NCBI GenBank assembly: GCA_958299035.1
Contig: CATQJL010000223.1
Location: forward strand, 49,768,302-49,832,301
DNA length: 64,000 nucleotides
DNA from: Cylicocyclus nassatus
Taxonomy: Eukaryota > Nematoda > Chromadorea > Rhabditida > Strongylidae
Reading direction: 5' to 3'
Shown here: positions 23,437 to 35,796 of the stretch, in pieces
Numbering within the stretch: the first letter of the stretch is position 1
Layout: every line of letters starts with the position of its first letter
Program-made: the position numbers and the translations under genes
Notes under the pieces: model-generated
Databases searched by the model: none
Seen by the model: the letters and a program-made list of their open reading frames with translations, nothing else
Told to the model about the DNA's origin: nothing

Positions 23437-23691
23437 ATGTATAAACTTCGAGCATTTCTTGCTCTCGTTTTCCTAGTCTTCAAAGTACAAGCTGCAAATC
23501 ATGTTTATACAAAGAATTTGTGTACGAAACATTGAAATTCATCATAAGTTAAAGTTCATTCGCTGTGAGGATATGATTGTATTGGGATGTTCAGAGATAA
23601 TAATGTAAAAAGAGATTTGCAAATCGAAAGAGGTTGTGATTCATCATTAATTTTCTATTTCCAGACTGAAACCCAACACAAATGCGTCACA
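23437..23691 (+). CDS. Candidate short secreted peptide (two exons seen, partial)
   Basis: An ATG at 23437 opens a 32-codon frame whose start, MYKLRAFLALVFLVFKVQA, is a textbook signal peptide followed by ANHVYTKNLCTKH and a stop at 23533-23535. The ATG lies just after a TTAGCAG that could be a trans-splice acceptor. Downstream, a 27-nt segment (23665-23691) is bounded by TTTCTATTTCCAG and GTGAGT and reads TETQHKCVT. Splicing from the first frame (for example at a GTTTAT after ANH) would join them, and a further TTTTTTCAG acceptor lies at about 24060. The pieces suggest a small Cys-containing secreted peptide, but the exon links are unproven and no family is recognised. Confidence 0.3.
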
Positions 23692-24628
23692 GTGAGTTTT
23701 CTTTGTTTTCATTGCTTCGGAATACTGTAGATATACTCGCGCAATTCGCTGACATTGTTTTTCAATGACGTTTTTATGTTTGTGTATGCAATACCGTAAT
23801 CGCTCGCTTATTCTCGTGGGAAACAGATAAAAGCGGTAAACAGGGGCTAAAAGCAGTGATGTGTTAGGACACAGGTGCTTGAATCTGGATATACAAACAG
23901 AAGAAATCTGTTTCAAAAGGAAAGCATGTGCCAATTTGTTTATCTCTCAACTCTGCATGTTTTGAATTGTGTAAGTCATGGTTTATATATGTCACTAGGT
24001 GAACCGATAAAATTCTAACAGAAAGTTCAAATCAACATCAGGTTGAGGGATTCTTTTTTCAGTTACAGTAACCTCAATCGCACTTTTTGCAGCATTTTTT
24101 CCCTTTACAAAAAACAATAATGAGTCAGGCGCTGTCGCACTATCTAACGCCCTTCCCTATAAACTTTGGGGTTAGGTTACCAATCAGTGACATTATATAA
24201 TGGCTTTCTAAACGTACTGCAGAGCTTCGCCACTTTCTCCGTAGTTCTGAACTACGGCCCCGACAGTTTGGAATTGGTTAAGCCTACATAAAGCCATCGC
24301 ATTTGTTTGATTCTGTGAAGCATAGGCTGCTTTCTGCGATGCTGCTCCTTGATGAGCTATTTTTTTACGAAATTCTCTGGAAATGCTGCAATCAAAGCGC
24401 AGGAGATGTTTTCTTTGACGGGTAGAAAATTGCATTTAGGTTAAGACTTCAACACAGGACTGAAAAAAATAAGAGTAGCTTGAGAGATGTGGCAAAACAT
24501 TGTGCAAAAGATCATTGTGAAAATAAAGAAATGTATTATATTTTTGGGTCCTATTCATGATACTGTTTTTGTCGAAACTGCTATCTGATGAACTGTTCAT
24601 TGGGCTCCTAGGCATTTCACAGAAAATG

Positions 24629-24661
24629 GAGGGAGGGAGGGAGGGAGGGTGGGATTGGGAG
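24629..24661. repeat. GGGA/GGGAGG microsatellite
   Basis: A purine-only run built of GGAGGGAGGGAGGG units. Simple repeat only. Confidence 0.7.
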
Positions 24662-25090
24662 TAGGGGCTGAGAAATACTCTTGGCCTAATGTAGTCCACT
24701 GAAAAACGAAAGCAGACTAAGCATTGTGTGAGGTAAGTTCAGAGGACTTTCTCTTCTGGGTGGGCGGGATTACGAAATGCGCAAAAATGTGGGACTGATT
24801 TAGCCAATGTGATTTCTTCATCGTACACTGCGATAGCCCATCTATCATGCAAGAGTCCAATCAAATCCCTACGCTACGACACACCGTCAAGAAACAACAG
24901 AGAGGTCCGCTGTTTTGCTTGAAAGCAGTAACAAGAACGATGAAAACAATGACAGATGCAAGGCGATGTATGAAAGAAGCTGAGACGGCGGATTGACGGC
25001 GATTTGCGCGTCGGCTGAAGGAATGCCTCTTCTCGGATTGGCAGCCGTAATACGATGCCATCTGGTCATTCAGTCTGCTTGTTGCATTGT

Positions 25091-25696
25091 TTATAAAACC
25101 CACATAAACTCACACGCACTTTGGCGCTGCTCGCGTTGCACAGCACTGGCGTTTTTTCGAGTCAGCGACAGAATCACGCCGACAATGGCGATCGCAGCGG
25201 GATCGCGGGGGTGCGCGGCGAGTGCGCGTGGAGCGATGCGTCGCGCTAAATTTGTTGCGCTGCTGTCTATCCCAGCAATGTCAACAACTCCGGGTCGGAT
25301 TCCGATGCGAAGCTTGAAATCCGACCATCCTGGGTTTCTCCGCTCAGCCGCAGCCTCAAGCCATTTTCGCCATGCCATTGTTTTCGTACTGCGCGGCCCG
25401 TCGCTCAGTTTCTTCGCATAATCTGTTGCGTTCGGGGACGAGAAGTGCCATTTCACTGCGCCATAACCACTAAGTTTTCTTTCCCTGATGCCTGCACGTA
25501 TTAGTACGCAAGGCGTCATCTGGTGTGCATAAATGTCGCTCACAATCTGACTAATACTGCTCGGAGCCATGTGTGTGCCACCGTGTGAGGTGCGACTCCC
25601 ATATCCCATTCGGTCGTGGCGTTTTTTTCTGGGGCCACGAAGAGCACGATGTGGAGCCAAAAGTTTCGAGTGCACACGTAGTAGGGGGCATTTCAT
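25091..25696 (-). CDS. Long open frame of unknown status (201 aa)
   Basis: An ATG-initiated frame of 201 codons lies in a locally GC-rich stretch. The translation shows no signal peptide, membrane segment or recognisable domain. A 142-codon frame overlaps it on the opposite strand (24993-25421), as expected when GC-rich DNA is poor in stops by chance. It may be a single-exon gene, an exon of an unrecognised gene, or noise; I lean to noise. Confidence 0.15.
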   Translation of the reverse strand: MKCPLLRVHSKLLAPHRALRGPRKKRHDRMGYGSRTSHGGTHMAPSSISQIVSDIYAHQMTPCVLIRAGIRERKLSGYGAVKWHFSSPNATDYAKKLSDGPRSTKTMAWRKWLEAAAERRNPGWSDFKLRIGIRPGVVDIAGIDSSATNLARRIAPRALAAHPRDPAAIAIVGVILSLTRKNASAVQREQRQSACEFMWVL

Positions 25697-26482
25697 TTGC
25701 CCGAGGAACAGTTGGGCACTTCCAACCAGATGTTTATGACATTTTAATGGCTCGTAGAAAGAAGTCTACGTTACATCAGAAACACAAGAAAAGCATTACG
25801 AGAATCTCACTTGAAGATTTACCGTTACGACTGTGGCACACTCTTTTTTTGCGCTAGCAAGAAAAACTTTACAACTTTACGAAAACAACGCATCACCAGT
25901 TCTTTCGGATATTTTTATCCACTGAGCACAAATCTGAAGGGGTCGTGTACAAGCAGTTCCAAATTCATTCTTATTATTGAACTAACTTTCTGAAACAGCT
26001 TAAATTACTATACTGCCCCTCTCTTTACAGTGGTGATTTAGCCACCGGCTACATGCGTATAAAGGAAAAATCAAAAAAAATTAGGTAAAAATCACACCAA
26101 ATGAGAAAACTGAGAAAGCTTCAGTAACAAGTACCAATCAAGGTAGGTCGGCAGCGAGATGAATTCTGACAATTTCAGCTTTAGGACCAACCCTGACGCA
26201 AACTTCTGGCAACGTTCTTCATTCAAACTTTGTAGAAAACCACTCTCTGTCTTCCCAATATCTTCGCGAATTTGCAGGTCTACCATGTAGTCAGTCTGGC
26301 AAAGTTTGAGATGTAAGCTTCCTAGTCACTCAATGATACAACTTCCTAGGTATAGCTCAGGGATGAGTTATCACATAGCCTCGTGAACGATATAAATGGA
26401 CTGCAGTGCGCGCTCTACAAACCAGAGCTTGTACTGCATTTGGTAAATTTAGTTGCCCTTCTGCTCTTGCACAGCAAGTGAA

Positions 26483-26527
26483 AGTTAGTTTGTAAATCAT
26501 CCATGCAAAATGATTTACAAACTAACT
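26483..26527. ncRNA. Perfect 18-bp hairpin, microRNA-precursor-like
   Basis: AGTTAGTTTGTAAATCAT (26483-26500) is exactly complementary to ATGATTTACAAACTAACT (26510-26527) across a 9-nt loop. The stem continues imperfectly outward, with CACAGCAAGTGA on the left facing TTCTCTGCTGAAC on the right, giving a stem-loop of about 70 nt. That size and loop resemble an animal pre-miRNA, but the seed is not one I recognise. A decayed MITE hairpin is the main alternative. Strand is unknown. Confidence 0.3.
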
Positions 26528-26700
26528 CTTCTCTGCTGAACAAGTGCCCTGCATCTCAGAAATGGAGCAAATTAATAATTTAGCAGATTCTTTGAACTGA
26601 ATTCCTGCAAAGCAAAATACTGTTGACACCATTTAAAGTCGTACACAGTCCGCACATCCCTTTTTATTGAAAAGACTCAATTTTGTCATGGATATACATA

Positions 26701-27451
26701 TTAGGTTGTCCCAAAAGTAAAGTCCATTTTCAAATGAATTGAGCTGTTCTTTTTTTTTCTAATAGACTTAAGGTACCATTCGATAAGACCACCAAAGACC
26801 CACCTAACAATAAATCATAATCCAAGTAAAATTTGGGGCCAAAAATCAAAATTTTTCAGCTACCCTAAAAATCGGATCTCCTTCCAGAAAATTCCTACGA
26901 AATTTAAATCTGGTCTTTATATAATTGACTCTTCATATAATAAGCACATAGTAGTACCAAAAATGTATTTGGCGGATTTCTTCCGGGGCTTGAAATCGAG
27001 AAAAAAAATGGTCCAAAAATGCCAAAATGCCGCTTTTTTAGGTTTTTTTATTCAATGTGAAACTTGGTATTTCTCGATAAAAAGAGCACACACAGGGGTA
27101 AGGTCTTGAAATTATACTTAGTAAGGCTTATAGCATAAATGACATATGTGGGAGTGGGGGCGTTGCCATTTTTGGACAATTTTTGTTTTTCGTTTTCTAT
27201 GCTCGGAAAAAATTCTTTGAAGGATATTTGAATACTACTTTGTGCCTACTGTAAAATGACCAAATTGGAGGTCAGTAGGATTCTTTGTCGCAGAGATCCA
27301 ATTTCCAGGTGACAAATTTCTATGGAATGCGATTTAAGCGGCTTGATGGTTATTGTGTAGAGCTTGATCTGCTCCATCGAATGATATCCTAAGTTTACTG
27401 GGAAAACAAAGCTTGAAGTATCTGAAAAAGTTTACTTTTGGAACAACCTAA
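26701..27451. mobile_element. 751-bp mariner-type element, TA-flanked, non-coding
   Basis: The ends are TTAGGTTGTCCCAAAAGTAA and its near-perfect inverse TTTACTTTTGGAACAACCTA A, with TA on both sides. These are typical mariner-like termini. The interior is AT-rich and has no transposase frame, so it is a non-autonomous derivative. Confidence 0.75.
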
Positions 27452-28759
27452 TAAATCTGAAATATCTCTCATACGGTTGACTGTAGAAAAAGACGGCTAG
27501 GGTGGTCAACAACATGGTGTCTCCTTCAACATCCTAACTATAAAGTCGAGAACACCTTACAGTAACAAATATCAAATTGCTTTCCTATGTCTTCAGCATA
27601 GGATATCCAAAGCAATGGCAGCGAGCTGTGTAGCATTTGACCGTCAGTGATGCAGTTGATTTTCTTCTTCAAGGTTCCTGGGGTTGTTTAGTGAAAATCC
27701 AAGAATGCTTATATATATCACTTCATGTTACTATAACATCCAACCAAATCAGCATTGACTCCTCAATGTGAATATTAAAATATCTTAATTTATCGTAAGT
27801 GAGGGCAGCTCTTCGAAAATACTCGATTTAGAAATTAAACTTGTGAGAGAATATGTATGATAGTGCATTTTATGTAGTACATGTCGACAATTCAGTCATA
27901 CGAAAACAAAAGCATCGAATTGTTTGAGCTCAAAATGTGAAAGTTAAACAGATTTAGTATCTACCGGGAGCAAGTAGACTAAATGCAATTAAGCTCCGTA
28001 ACAGCATAGGAATAACATTCGCAACATAGTTGCATACATGAGCTCTTTGGAAATAATGCAGAAGAAGAGTGAATCTCAATAAATGGATAGTTTTTACGAG
28101 ATTGCTTCCATGAGCAAAAACGCTTAAGTTTGGTGCTGACGGTGCATAGGAACGCTTCTCACTATTCATCTTAATGCTCCCACTTGCGAGTTAACGACTT
28201 GGGCTGGGATAAGTGGTACCACTCTGGATTATCGCCGAAGCCATAAATATAGTACTTTCATCAATGTCGTGAAGGGATAGGAAAGTTTAGGCACCGAACC
28301 GAGCCAACTTTACTATCAAGAAGTGCCTGCTGTTTCCGGAATATCGCAATGATAAGGCCTAAAACAGCATGACAATCGACATGCATGTTTTTCACTAAGA
28401 AGCAGCCATTCTCAAGCTATTCGCAGACATAACCAAGAGCAGTCAAACCAGTGGAGGACTGATGCAACTGAAATCTTTATACTTCTAGATAATCAAAACG
28501 ATTTTTTTAATTTCTCAAGATTTTAGTTTTGTAGGGAAAATGTTTTCGGATGGAGATGAGTTGCTAATGCCAGGCACCTTCAAACGAAAGAAAAATTCTT
28601 GTCCCTTCCCACCCCCTCTCCTGAACGGAAATCCTGGGACTGCCACTGGTACAAACTATGAGGTATCCCAGTACGCGCATAATATGTTTTTTTCCAGACT
28701 TTGTGCCCTACCCAAACGGACGTCTCAGGTGGTCTCGCAGCCGTGGAGACATGATTAAT

Positions 28760-29136
28760 AAAGGCACAGTCCACCCAAATTCTCGATTTCCATGAACTTG
28801 TCGCTTCGGGCCTTCTGAAGGCCCTGATTTCGAATATGAAGTCGAGAAATTCCGAAAACCCCAAAAACCCCTATTTTGGAGAACGAGCGGGACGGGTGGA
28901 AGTGCAGGTTGCAGGGCTGCGGCGCTGTTATCGCCCGCCCGTATATCAGCGCCGCAGCCCGCCAAACCTGCAAAATGGGCGGATTGACCAGCTCTGGATT
29001 ACGTACCTTCCGGAGCGGATTTCTCGCTCCGGAAGCACTCTTTCGCGGAGAAACTTGGGGGTTGGCCTAGTGTGGGGACCCACATTAGTATGCCATCGAA
29101 TCTCGTGAACCCCCACCTTGGGTGGACGGTGCCTTT
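28760..29136. mobile_element. 377-bp GC-rich MITE
   Basis: Ends AAAGGCACAGTCCACCC and GGGTGGACGGTGCCTTT are inverted repeats of each other. The GC-rich interior contains further short hairpins (GGGCTGCGGCGCTG/CAGCGCCGCAGCCC; CTTCCGGAGCG/CGCTCCGGAAG). No duplicated target is certain. The several open frames crossing it are by-products of high GC. Confidence 0.6.
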
Positions 29137-30892
29137 GAAGGCAGTGGGTCGGCAAAACTCACCTTTCAAAATTTTAATGCGGTAGACTCCGTATTGCCCA
29201 AGCATGAAAATAGTGCAATCCCGGTTGCAAAGCATGCCCTCCTTGCCGAGAAAATTGCTCTCAAACTTACACGCGCAGGCCATTCTTACATGCATCCGGA
29301 CGAGTTGGCAATTTCCTTCTCACCATTGGAGGCTGCCCGTCGCAATGCTATAACCATAGGGTCCTGCAACGATTCAGCGTCATCAGCCCTGCTGCACTCG
29401 TCCAGTTCCAAAGGAAAGGGCATTGAAAAACGCTCGTTTTCGGCGTTTTCAAGCTTTTAAAAGTGGATTTTCGGAATCAGCGTATTGAATAACCCCAGGT
29501 AAGCGAAAATTTGACTAGGTTGAGATTTGCCGAGCCACTGCCTTTGAACTTTCCCTAATGATACTAGGGGTGAAAAGTATCTACTGAAGCATTATTGCTC
29601 CCACAGCCATGGAGCGTATTAAAAATCTTCTATAGGTCATGGACGAGCTGAGAGGCATGCAAGCAGACTTTGCAGGCTTCTCCGTCCAAATCGAGACTAG
29701 AAAACCTCGATAGTCTTCAGTAAATGTTGTAAAAATGAAGGATATGATCTGACTCGACCACATCAAAATTTATTTCTTGTCATCCGACTTCCAGCGAGTT
29801 CACTTCAGCGCATTACTCAAACTTTGCTATTGTTCCAAAGCAGCTTTTGCATCTTCTAACGTTCGAAGATTCTGATTATCCAATTTTTACATTCGTACAA
29901 CGGCGGGTTATAGTCAATAATCAAGCCCACTTCTTGCAATTTTTGCTCCAGAGTGAGTCTGACTTCTGAGCTTTTCAGATGTTGTGAATTGATATGCTTG
30001 AAAGTTTCATAATAGAGTCTTTCAGATGTTATGAATCAATATGCCTAAAAAGTTTTAACGTTTCATACTACTCACCCACAAATTTCCATACACAAGGACT
30101 ACTCTCTTACAGCTGTAACACCACAAAAACTCAAGTCCTATTGAGTCCAGCATCAATCAAATGCTGAAGCATATAATGGTATTACATACTACTTGTAATC
30201 GGCATAACGACCTATGACTACTTTATTCTGTGAATACTTTATTCTGTGAAAAAAAAAGCTTTATGGTTTTACCAAGCGCCTGATGTTCAGGCTTACTTTG
30301 AAAATCGAGATTTTGAAGGTCTGAGGGTAACATACATCAAGAAAAAGCGGCAAAAAATTTTAAGTGACTTTTACAATGCCAAGTACTTTAATATCACTGG
30401 GAACAGCAGTAGCTTGATAAGTATGAAGTACAACCGTATTGTACTTGGCATTGTTCATCAAAAAATTATTATCATGATTTTGGCAATCTGGAAAAAAAAG
30501 ATTGCGGGAAACACCGCTTACTCAAAACAACGTTGGAAAGGTGTCACTCAATCGCAATTAGAATGGCTGTTAGATTTTTGACAAAAAACAATTATCTTTG
30601 TAGAATCAGTGTTTACAGTGTATGTTCGACCCCATGTCTTACGAAGCCGTAACAACTTAACCACACCTTCAGAGCTAGGAGCCAAATTAGGTCCAGAATG
30701 TGTCCATCAGGCATATTTTTGGCAGCTAGCATGTGAAGCAACTTTTTGAATCAATCACATAGTCATGCATTATTCTTCGTAATTCATTATTCTTTGCAAA
30801 CCTCAGGTGATAGACTGGACCAGTATTTTTGTTCTTGCAGCATCAAAAGCAAACAATTTTTCAACGAATTATGATTTCTGGAAGCAAACATA

Positions 30893-31033
30893 TATAAGTT
30901 CCTGCGAGACGAAGGCGGTCGGTTCGGTGTGCAACGCGGCTGCGACATGGCTGCTTCACAGCCGCGTCACAGCCGCGTCACAGCCAAGTCGCACATCGAA
31001 CCGACCGCCTTCGTCTTGCAGGAGCTTATAACA
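30893..31033. mobile_element. ~140-bp palindromic element
   Basis: TAAGTTCCTGCGAGACGAAG, then GCGGTCGGTTCG, is inverted downstream as CGAACCGACCGC, then CTTCGTCTTGCAGGAGCTTA. The centre has a CAGCCGCGTCA tandem repeat. Probably a small foldback MITE. Confidence 0.6.
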
Positions 31034-31918
31034 TTTTTTCTCAGATACTTGAATGACCTGTTCACGTGCCCCGAACAGGGCCTGGCACCAGCTGGCACGG
31101 GGCAAGCTGGATATCGTTTTTGGAGCAAAAAGCAAAGGGGGTTTCGTTTTTGTGGGTAAAGAGATACGCAAAATTGGCGACGGCGAGCTTTTTTTTTGTC
31201 GACGTTTCGTTTTTGGGGGTTTTTTTTAGGATTTTAGAGAAGATATCGTTGAGAATCAAAGGGGACTCCTTAAAAATTCTCAAAAGTCAAGGGGGACTTC
31301 GTAAAAATTAGCAAATTTCAAGGGGGACTTCGTTTTGAAAATTTCCTGGCGCCAGCTCGAGCCCTGGCCCCGAATGCTGCAGCTCAGAAAAGGAAGGTGG
31401 AAAGGGCTTGGACAACAAAGATTTGCGAGAGAAAAAACTGAAATTGATTGTCAGCTTTTTCCAATATTTTTTACTAGTCCCATTATAAATTTTCGATTTT
31501 CTGCGTACACACCTGAATTTGAGAAAATATTACCAATACGATGCCTTTTACACTTACGCTTACAGAAATGAGCAAAGCGGCCACAACGACTACCCATGTT
31601 TAGCACCGTTATCTCGTCTAGACGACTTCAAGAAAATACTTGAATGTGCTTGATTTAGATATTTTCTACATACATCGACTGAATTTTCGAGCGCATCATC
31701 ATTTGGGCTTGAATTCTGGCCACAAAAGTTTAACTCATTCGTTCGCGGTCATCTGAAGCTCTGTAATTTTCATTACAGATTGGAATGAAAACTCGTATCA
31801 AACATCATTAGAAAGAGCAAAAAGGAACTTTTGAATAGAATCTGTTTCGAAGAAAGAAGCCTGATGCGTAAAGTTACTTCAAAGAAAGACTTGCAAGTAT
31901 GCCCATTGGTGCATCCTT

Positions 31919-32336
31919 GGGCTTTAGCCATACTTTACCCGTGTTACCGGTGTTACTTGTTACTAGTGTTACTAGTTTACTAGTGTTACTCACCAGTCAG
32001 TGATAATGCGTTTCATAATGAGACTGTATTGTGATCATTTCACTATTCAACAGCAATAAAAGCGGTAACGTAAGGCCTCGGACAGAGTTCGCGCAATTTG
32101 ATCGTCGCGATTTAATCGCTACAAGACAACTGTCACGAGTTCATTGCATGCCGATCAGCTCGTGATACTTTTCCAGCTCAAAATTATGAATGTAAAATGA
32201 AAATGAATGAAAATCGCGGCGATATCGCGCTGATCAAATCGTGTGAACTCTGTCCGAGGCCTAACACGAGTAACACGGGTAACACTGGCAACACCGGTAA
32301 CACGGGTAACACGGATAAAGTATGGCCGAAGCCTTA
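31919..32336. mobile_element. Inverted-repeat element with GTGTTAC-rich arms, carrying a nested MITE
   Basis: The left arm (GGCTTTAGCCATACTTTACC, then CGTGTTACCGGTGTTAC units) is the inverse of the right arm (GTAACACGGATAAAGTATGG, then CCGAAGCC). Each arm is a minisatellite of 7-9-mers ending in GTGTTAC or GTTTAC. MITE family A copy 2 (32073-32261) lies between the arms. Confidence 0.6.
32073..32261. mobile_element. 189-bp TA-flanked MITE, family A copy 2
   Basis: It has the same termini (AGGCCTCGGACAG / CTGTCCGAGGCC), the internal GATTTGATCGTCGCGA motif and the centre TGCCGATCAGCTCG...TGATACTTTTCCAGC as copy 1 at 8381-8582. TA lies on both flanks. Presence at a second, unrelated site confirms mobility. 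Confidence 0.75.
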
Positions 32337-33668
32337 ATATGATACATAAATTTCTGTCAAGGTCTTTTGAGCTGTCATCGGTTGTAGTCTTTTTCCGTTG
32401 GGCAAAATATTCACATTTAGACATGAACAGAAAATTCTCATTGGATCTCCTTGTGGCCCAGGCTGGTAAGTCAAATGCTGCACGAAATCGCCCGGGTCCC
32501 TGTAGACTGAACGCAGGCGAGCGTGCCTGCAACTATGATGACTCATGCGCGCGAGTGCCAATGTTAGCCCGCAAGAGACACACTCACGGGCGTTCGGCGC
32601 GGGCGATCGCAGCCAACTATAGCAAGACTGACTCAAATTCGGGCGGTACTGAACCAAGTCTGTGCCTGTACCATATCTGTTCACACCATTCTGAAGTTGC
32701 ACCGCATGAGTATACGACTTCACTCTGCCAAATGCGAAAACCAAAAAGGACAATCTACAGCTGAGAGAGATAGCACTCTCATCATCCTTCATGAAAGAGT
32801 CCATTACGAAACTGAACGTGTCGAATTTGTCGTCCTTCCGAGGATTTGTTGTAAGCGAAGCGAAAGTCGATACGCATTTTCCTAACAGGGGAAGGATACT
32901 TGGATGCCGTAGCCATTCATAATGATTTGTATATCAAAAAATGCGCTTTTGAATGCTGGTTCGTAGAATGTCTTTCATATCTGCGAAACGATAATCTGTA
33001 TGGAGTTATGATTTTTTTTTTCATTAAAAAAATTGCGTTCCTGCGGAGGGTCAAAATCATCAATAAAAAAATTTTCTCTCCTTTCCAAATGCTGTTATGA
33101 TCCAGAAAGTCTAAATAAATATTACTACGTCTGAAATTTTCTTCAGTAGCATCAAACGGTAGGCTAGATCAAATTTGGTGATTTTTACTATCCAAAAGTA
33201 GGCTAAATTTTCAAGGAGAAAAATTCATAACTTTCTTCAAAAGATCGTTTCGCAGATTTCGAGCACAGATTCAGAATCTGCATTCGAACGCGCATTTTTT
33301 GGTACACTAATCATTAGAAATGGCCGCGGCATCCAACTATCCTTCCCTTGTAAGAAGCTTTAACTGGAAAGGGAGGGAAACGGTGATGGACAGAAGTAGA
33401 AGTGCAGTATTGAGTGCAGTAATTCGCACTTTTTTTAGACGTACTTCCACATCGCCCATCATTTGTCGTCATGGTCAGAGTCAAGCAAGAGGTGTGGCAC
33501 TCGATTCGCTGGTTACAACCCACTCCCCCTCTTGTTGCTGTCTCAGTGAGACCTCCGGAACTATATACCTAAGGTAGCATTACTTGAGGGCCCTGCTAAC
33601 CATAACGGGCAACATATCCATAATTAGCATGTCAATTAACCCTTGTAGACAATGTTCGAGCGAAATCT

Positions 33669-33813
33669 GTGGCCGTATTCATCAACGAAAACCCAGTGGG
33701 TTCCGGAACCCAGTTTAGTGCTTTTGATGAATATCGATGTAGAATCGATATTCATCAAAACCACTAAATGGGTTTCGGAACCCACTGGGTTGTTCGTTGA
33801 TGAATACGGCCAC
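33669..33813. mobile_element. 145-bp near-perfect palindromic MITE (nested)
   Basis: Arms GTGGCCGTATTCATCAACGA, AACCCAGTGGGTTCCGGAAC and their inverses meet at a short centre (ATATCGATGTAGAATCGATAT). It interrupts sequence continuous in the related copy at 46691-47944. No clear target duplication. Confidence 0.7.
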
Positions 33814-34122
33814 TGAAGTTTCAAGATACTGGGTCACCTGAGTGAAATCGCCGTTTTTCAGCATGATTTAACTTTGTTTCAAAGGTGAAATAGCTGGCTG
33901 TTTTTGCACTCAAGACAAAGCATTACTCCTTTTTTGGCGATTTCGGAAATCTCGCATCAAAAGACCTCCTAACTTTGGAATTAGAAGCCAACCAAAATCT
34001 TGTTCTTCCTACTTTTCGCTTTCAATGGCTATGACTTCACCAAATATTACTCAGAGTTAAGAAGATGAATAAGGCTCAAATCATTCCTATGAAATCTACG
34101 AGGTTTAGGCTATCGACTCATA

Positions 34123-35796
34123 CAGTGACCGCCAGAAAGTTGCGGACAAACCCCTCTCCCTTGCTCTTTTTCAGAGGGAAAACAAGGATGAAAAAATGTA
34201 ATAATTGCATGAGGTGATAGAGCTCTTCAAGATCTACAATCTACATTTTGAGCTTTTTGAGAAACATGTGTTCTAAAAATTTTAAGAATCCTTTTCTAAG
34301 AAAAGTCCAAAAATGGCCGCGTCACAATGTCGCGGACAATAATTCTTTGAACGCAAAAATTTTCCTTTAAGTCCTATCTTGAAGCGGAAACACAGGTTAT
34401 CCGGACGGATAAGCATACTACTATATAGAACTCGTCAAGAGCTACACATTGGTTATGGTTGCTTCCCCAAAAAATGCAAGCTTGGGTTTTATTTTGCTTT
34501 TTTTCAAAAAATAACTTATAATTTCCTTCATCAAGCCAAATTTCTTCACACGGAAACCTGTTCAAGACACCCCAACAAAGCCGTCTGGATCTAGATGCTT
34601 TTTGCCATCCTCTATGCATCGGATATGTGCTGATGAGTTTCTTTGCTGAAAATGGCCCTTGGCAGTGCTTGCACATGACCCTACCCGCACCTCACCACTG
34701 ACTTGTCCACTTTGCAGGCTTGTAACTCGGCCTGCAGTCAATATTTGAGCCTGCAATTAGGCTCATTCGAAAGAACGAGACTTCCTCTATACGATGACAT
34801 GCAAACGAGTTGAGTTTGAAAAATTTCAGAGATTTGGCGGATGGGGTGAAAAAGTGCAGCCTCAGAGGTGATTGGAGTGAAAGCTCTTATGAACATCAGA
34901 ACAGTCTTAGAGCCTCGAAATGGATCTATTACAAGAAAATTGACAGCTTTGAACTTCCAGGATGAAACTGGTAGCGAAAGGAACTCTCTTTAACTTTAGC
35001 TGAAAAGTGCTTAGACCACAACTGAAGCTGCCCTCTACTACCTCATCCACCAAATCTCTGAAGTTTCTCAAACTCAACTCGTTCGCATATCATCGTATAG
35101 AGGAAGTCTCGTTCTTTCGAATGAGCCTAATTGCAGGCTCAAATATGACTGCAGGCCGAGTTACAAGCCTGCAAAATGGTACAAGTCAGCGGTGAGGTGC
35201 GGGTAGGTTCATGTGCAAGCACTGCCAAGGGCCATTTTCAGCAAAGAAACTCATCAGCACATGCCCCGTGCATAGAGGATGGCAAAGAGCATCTATTTTA
35301 TCCTGACGGCTTTGCTGGGGTGTCTTGAACAGGTTTCCATGTGAAGAAATTTGGCTTGATGAAGGAAATTAGAAGTTATTTTTTAAAAAAAGCAAAATAA
35401 AACCCAAGCTTGCGTTTTTTGGGGAAGCAACCATAACCAATGTGTAGTTCTTGACGAGCTCTGTATAGTAGTATGCTTACCCGTCCGGATAACCTGTGTT
35501 TCCGCTTCAAGATAGGACTCAAAGGAAAATTTTTGCGTTCGAAGATTTATTGTCCGCGACATTGTGACGCGGCCATTTTCGGACTTTTAGAGTAGGATTC
35601 TTCTAGAGTTTTAGAGAGTAGGATTCTTAAAATTTTTAGAACACGTGTTTTTCAAAAAGCTTAGAGTGAAGATTGTAGATCTTGAAGAGCTCTATCACCT
35701 CATGCAATTATTACATTTTTTCATCCTTGTTTTCCCTCTGAAAAAGAGCGATGAAAAAGGGAGAGGGGTTTGTCCGCAACTTTCTGGCGGTCACTG
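34123..35796. mobile_element. 1.67-kb Tc1-type foldback element, TA-flanked (nested)
   Basis: Both ends read inward as CAGTGACCGCCAGAAAGTTG, then CGGACAAACCCCTCTCCC, flanked by TA (34121-34122 and 35797-35798). The CAGTG start and TA target point to the Tc1/mariner superfamily. The arms stay complementary for roughly 650 bp, so almost the whole element is one hairpin. The unique centre, about 34800-35100, encodes nothing recognisable. Insertion is inside the older hAT-type element. Confidence 0.75.

Larger units (their letters stand above)
27452..31918. other. Gene-poor stretch with scattered MITEs
   Basis: No gene I can support. It holds the MITE at 28760-29136, the palindrome at 30893-31033, and a tandem duplication of about 45 bp near 29977-30060 (TTTCAGATGTTRTGAAT units). 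The 111-codon frame at 30246-30581 is discussed under rejected items. Confidence 0.5.

Noticed and set aside
24993..25421. 142-codon plus-strand frame opposite the 201-codon minus-strand frame
   Set aside because: Two long overlapping frames on opposite strands in a GC-rich island are expected by chance; neither shows a domain.
30246..30581. 111-codon plus-strand frame (MKKKALWFYQAP...)
   Set aside because: AT-rich, lysine/isoleucine-heavy translation without a recognised domain, containing a local inverted repeat (AATGCCAAGTACTTT/AAGTACAACC...TTGGCATTG). Likely chance or a repeat fragment.
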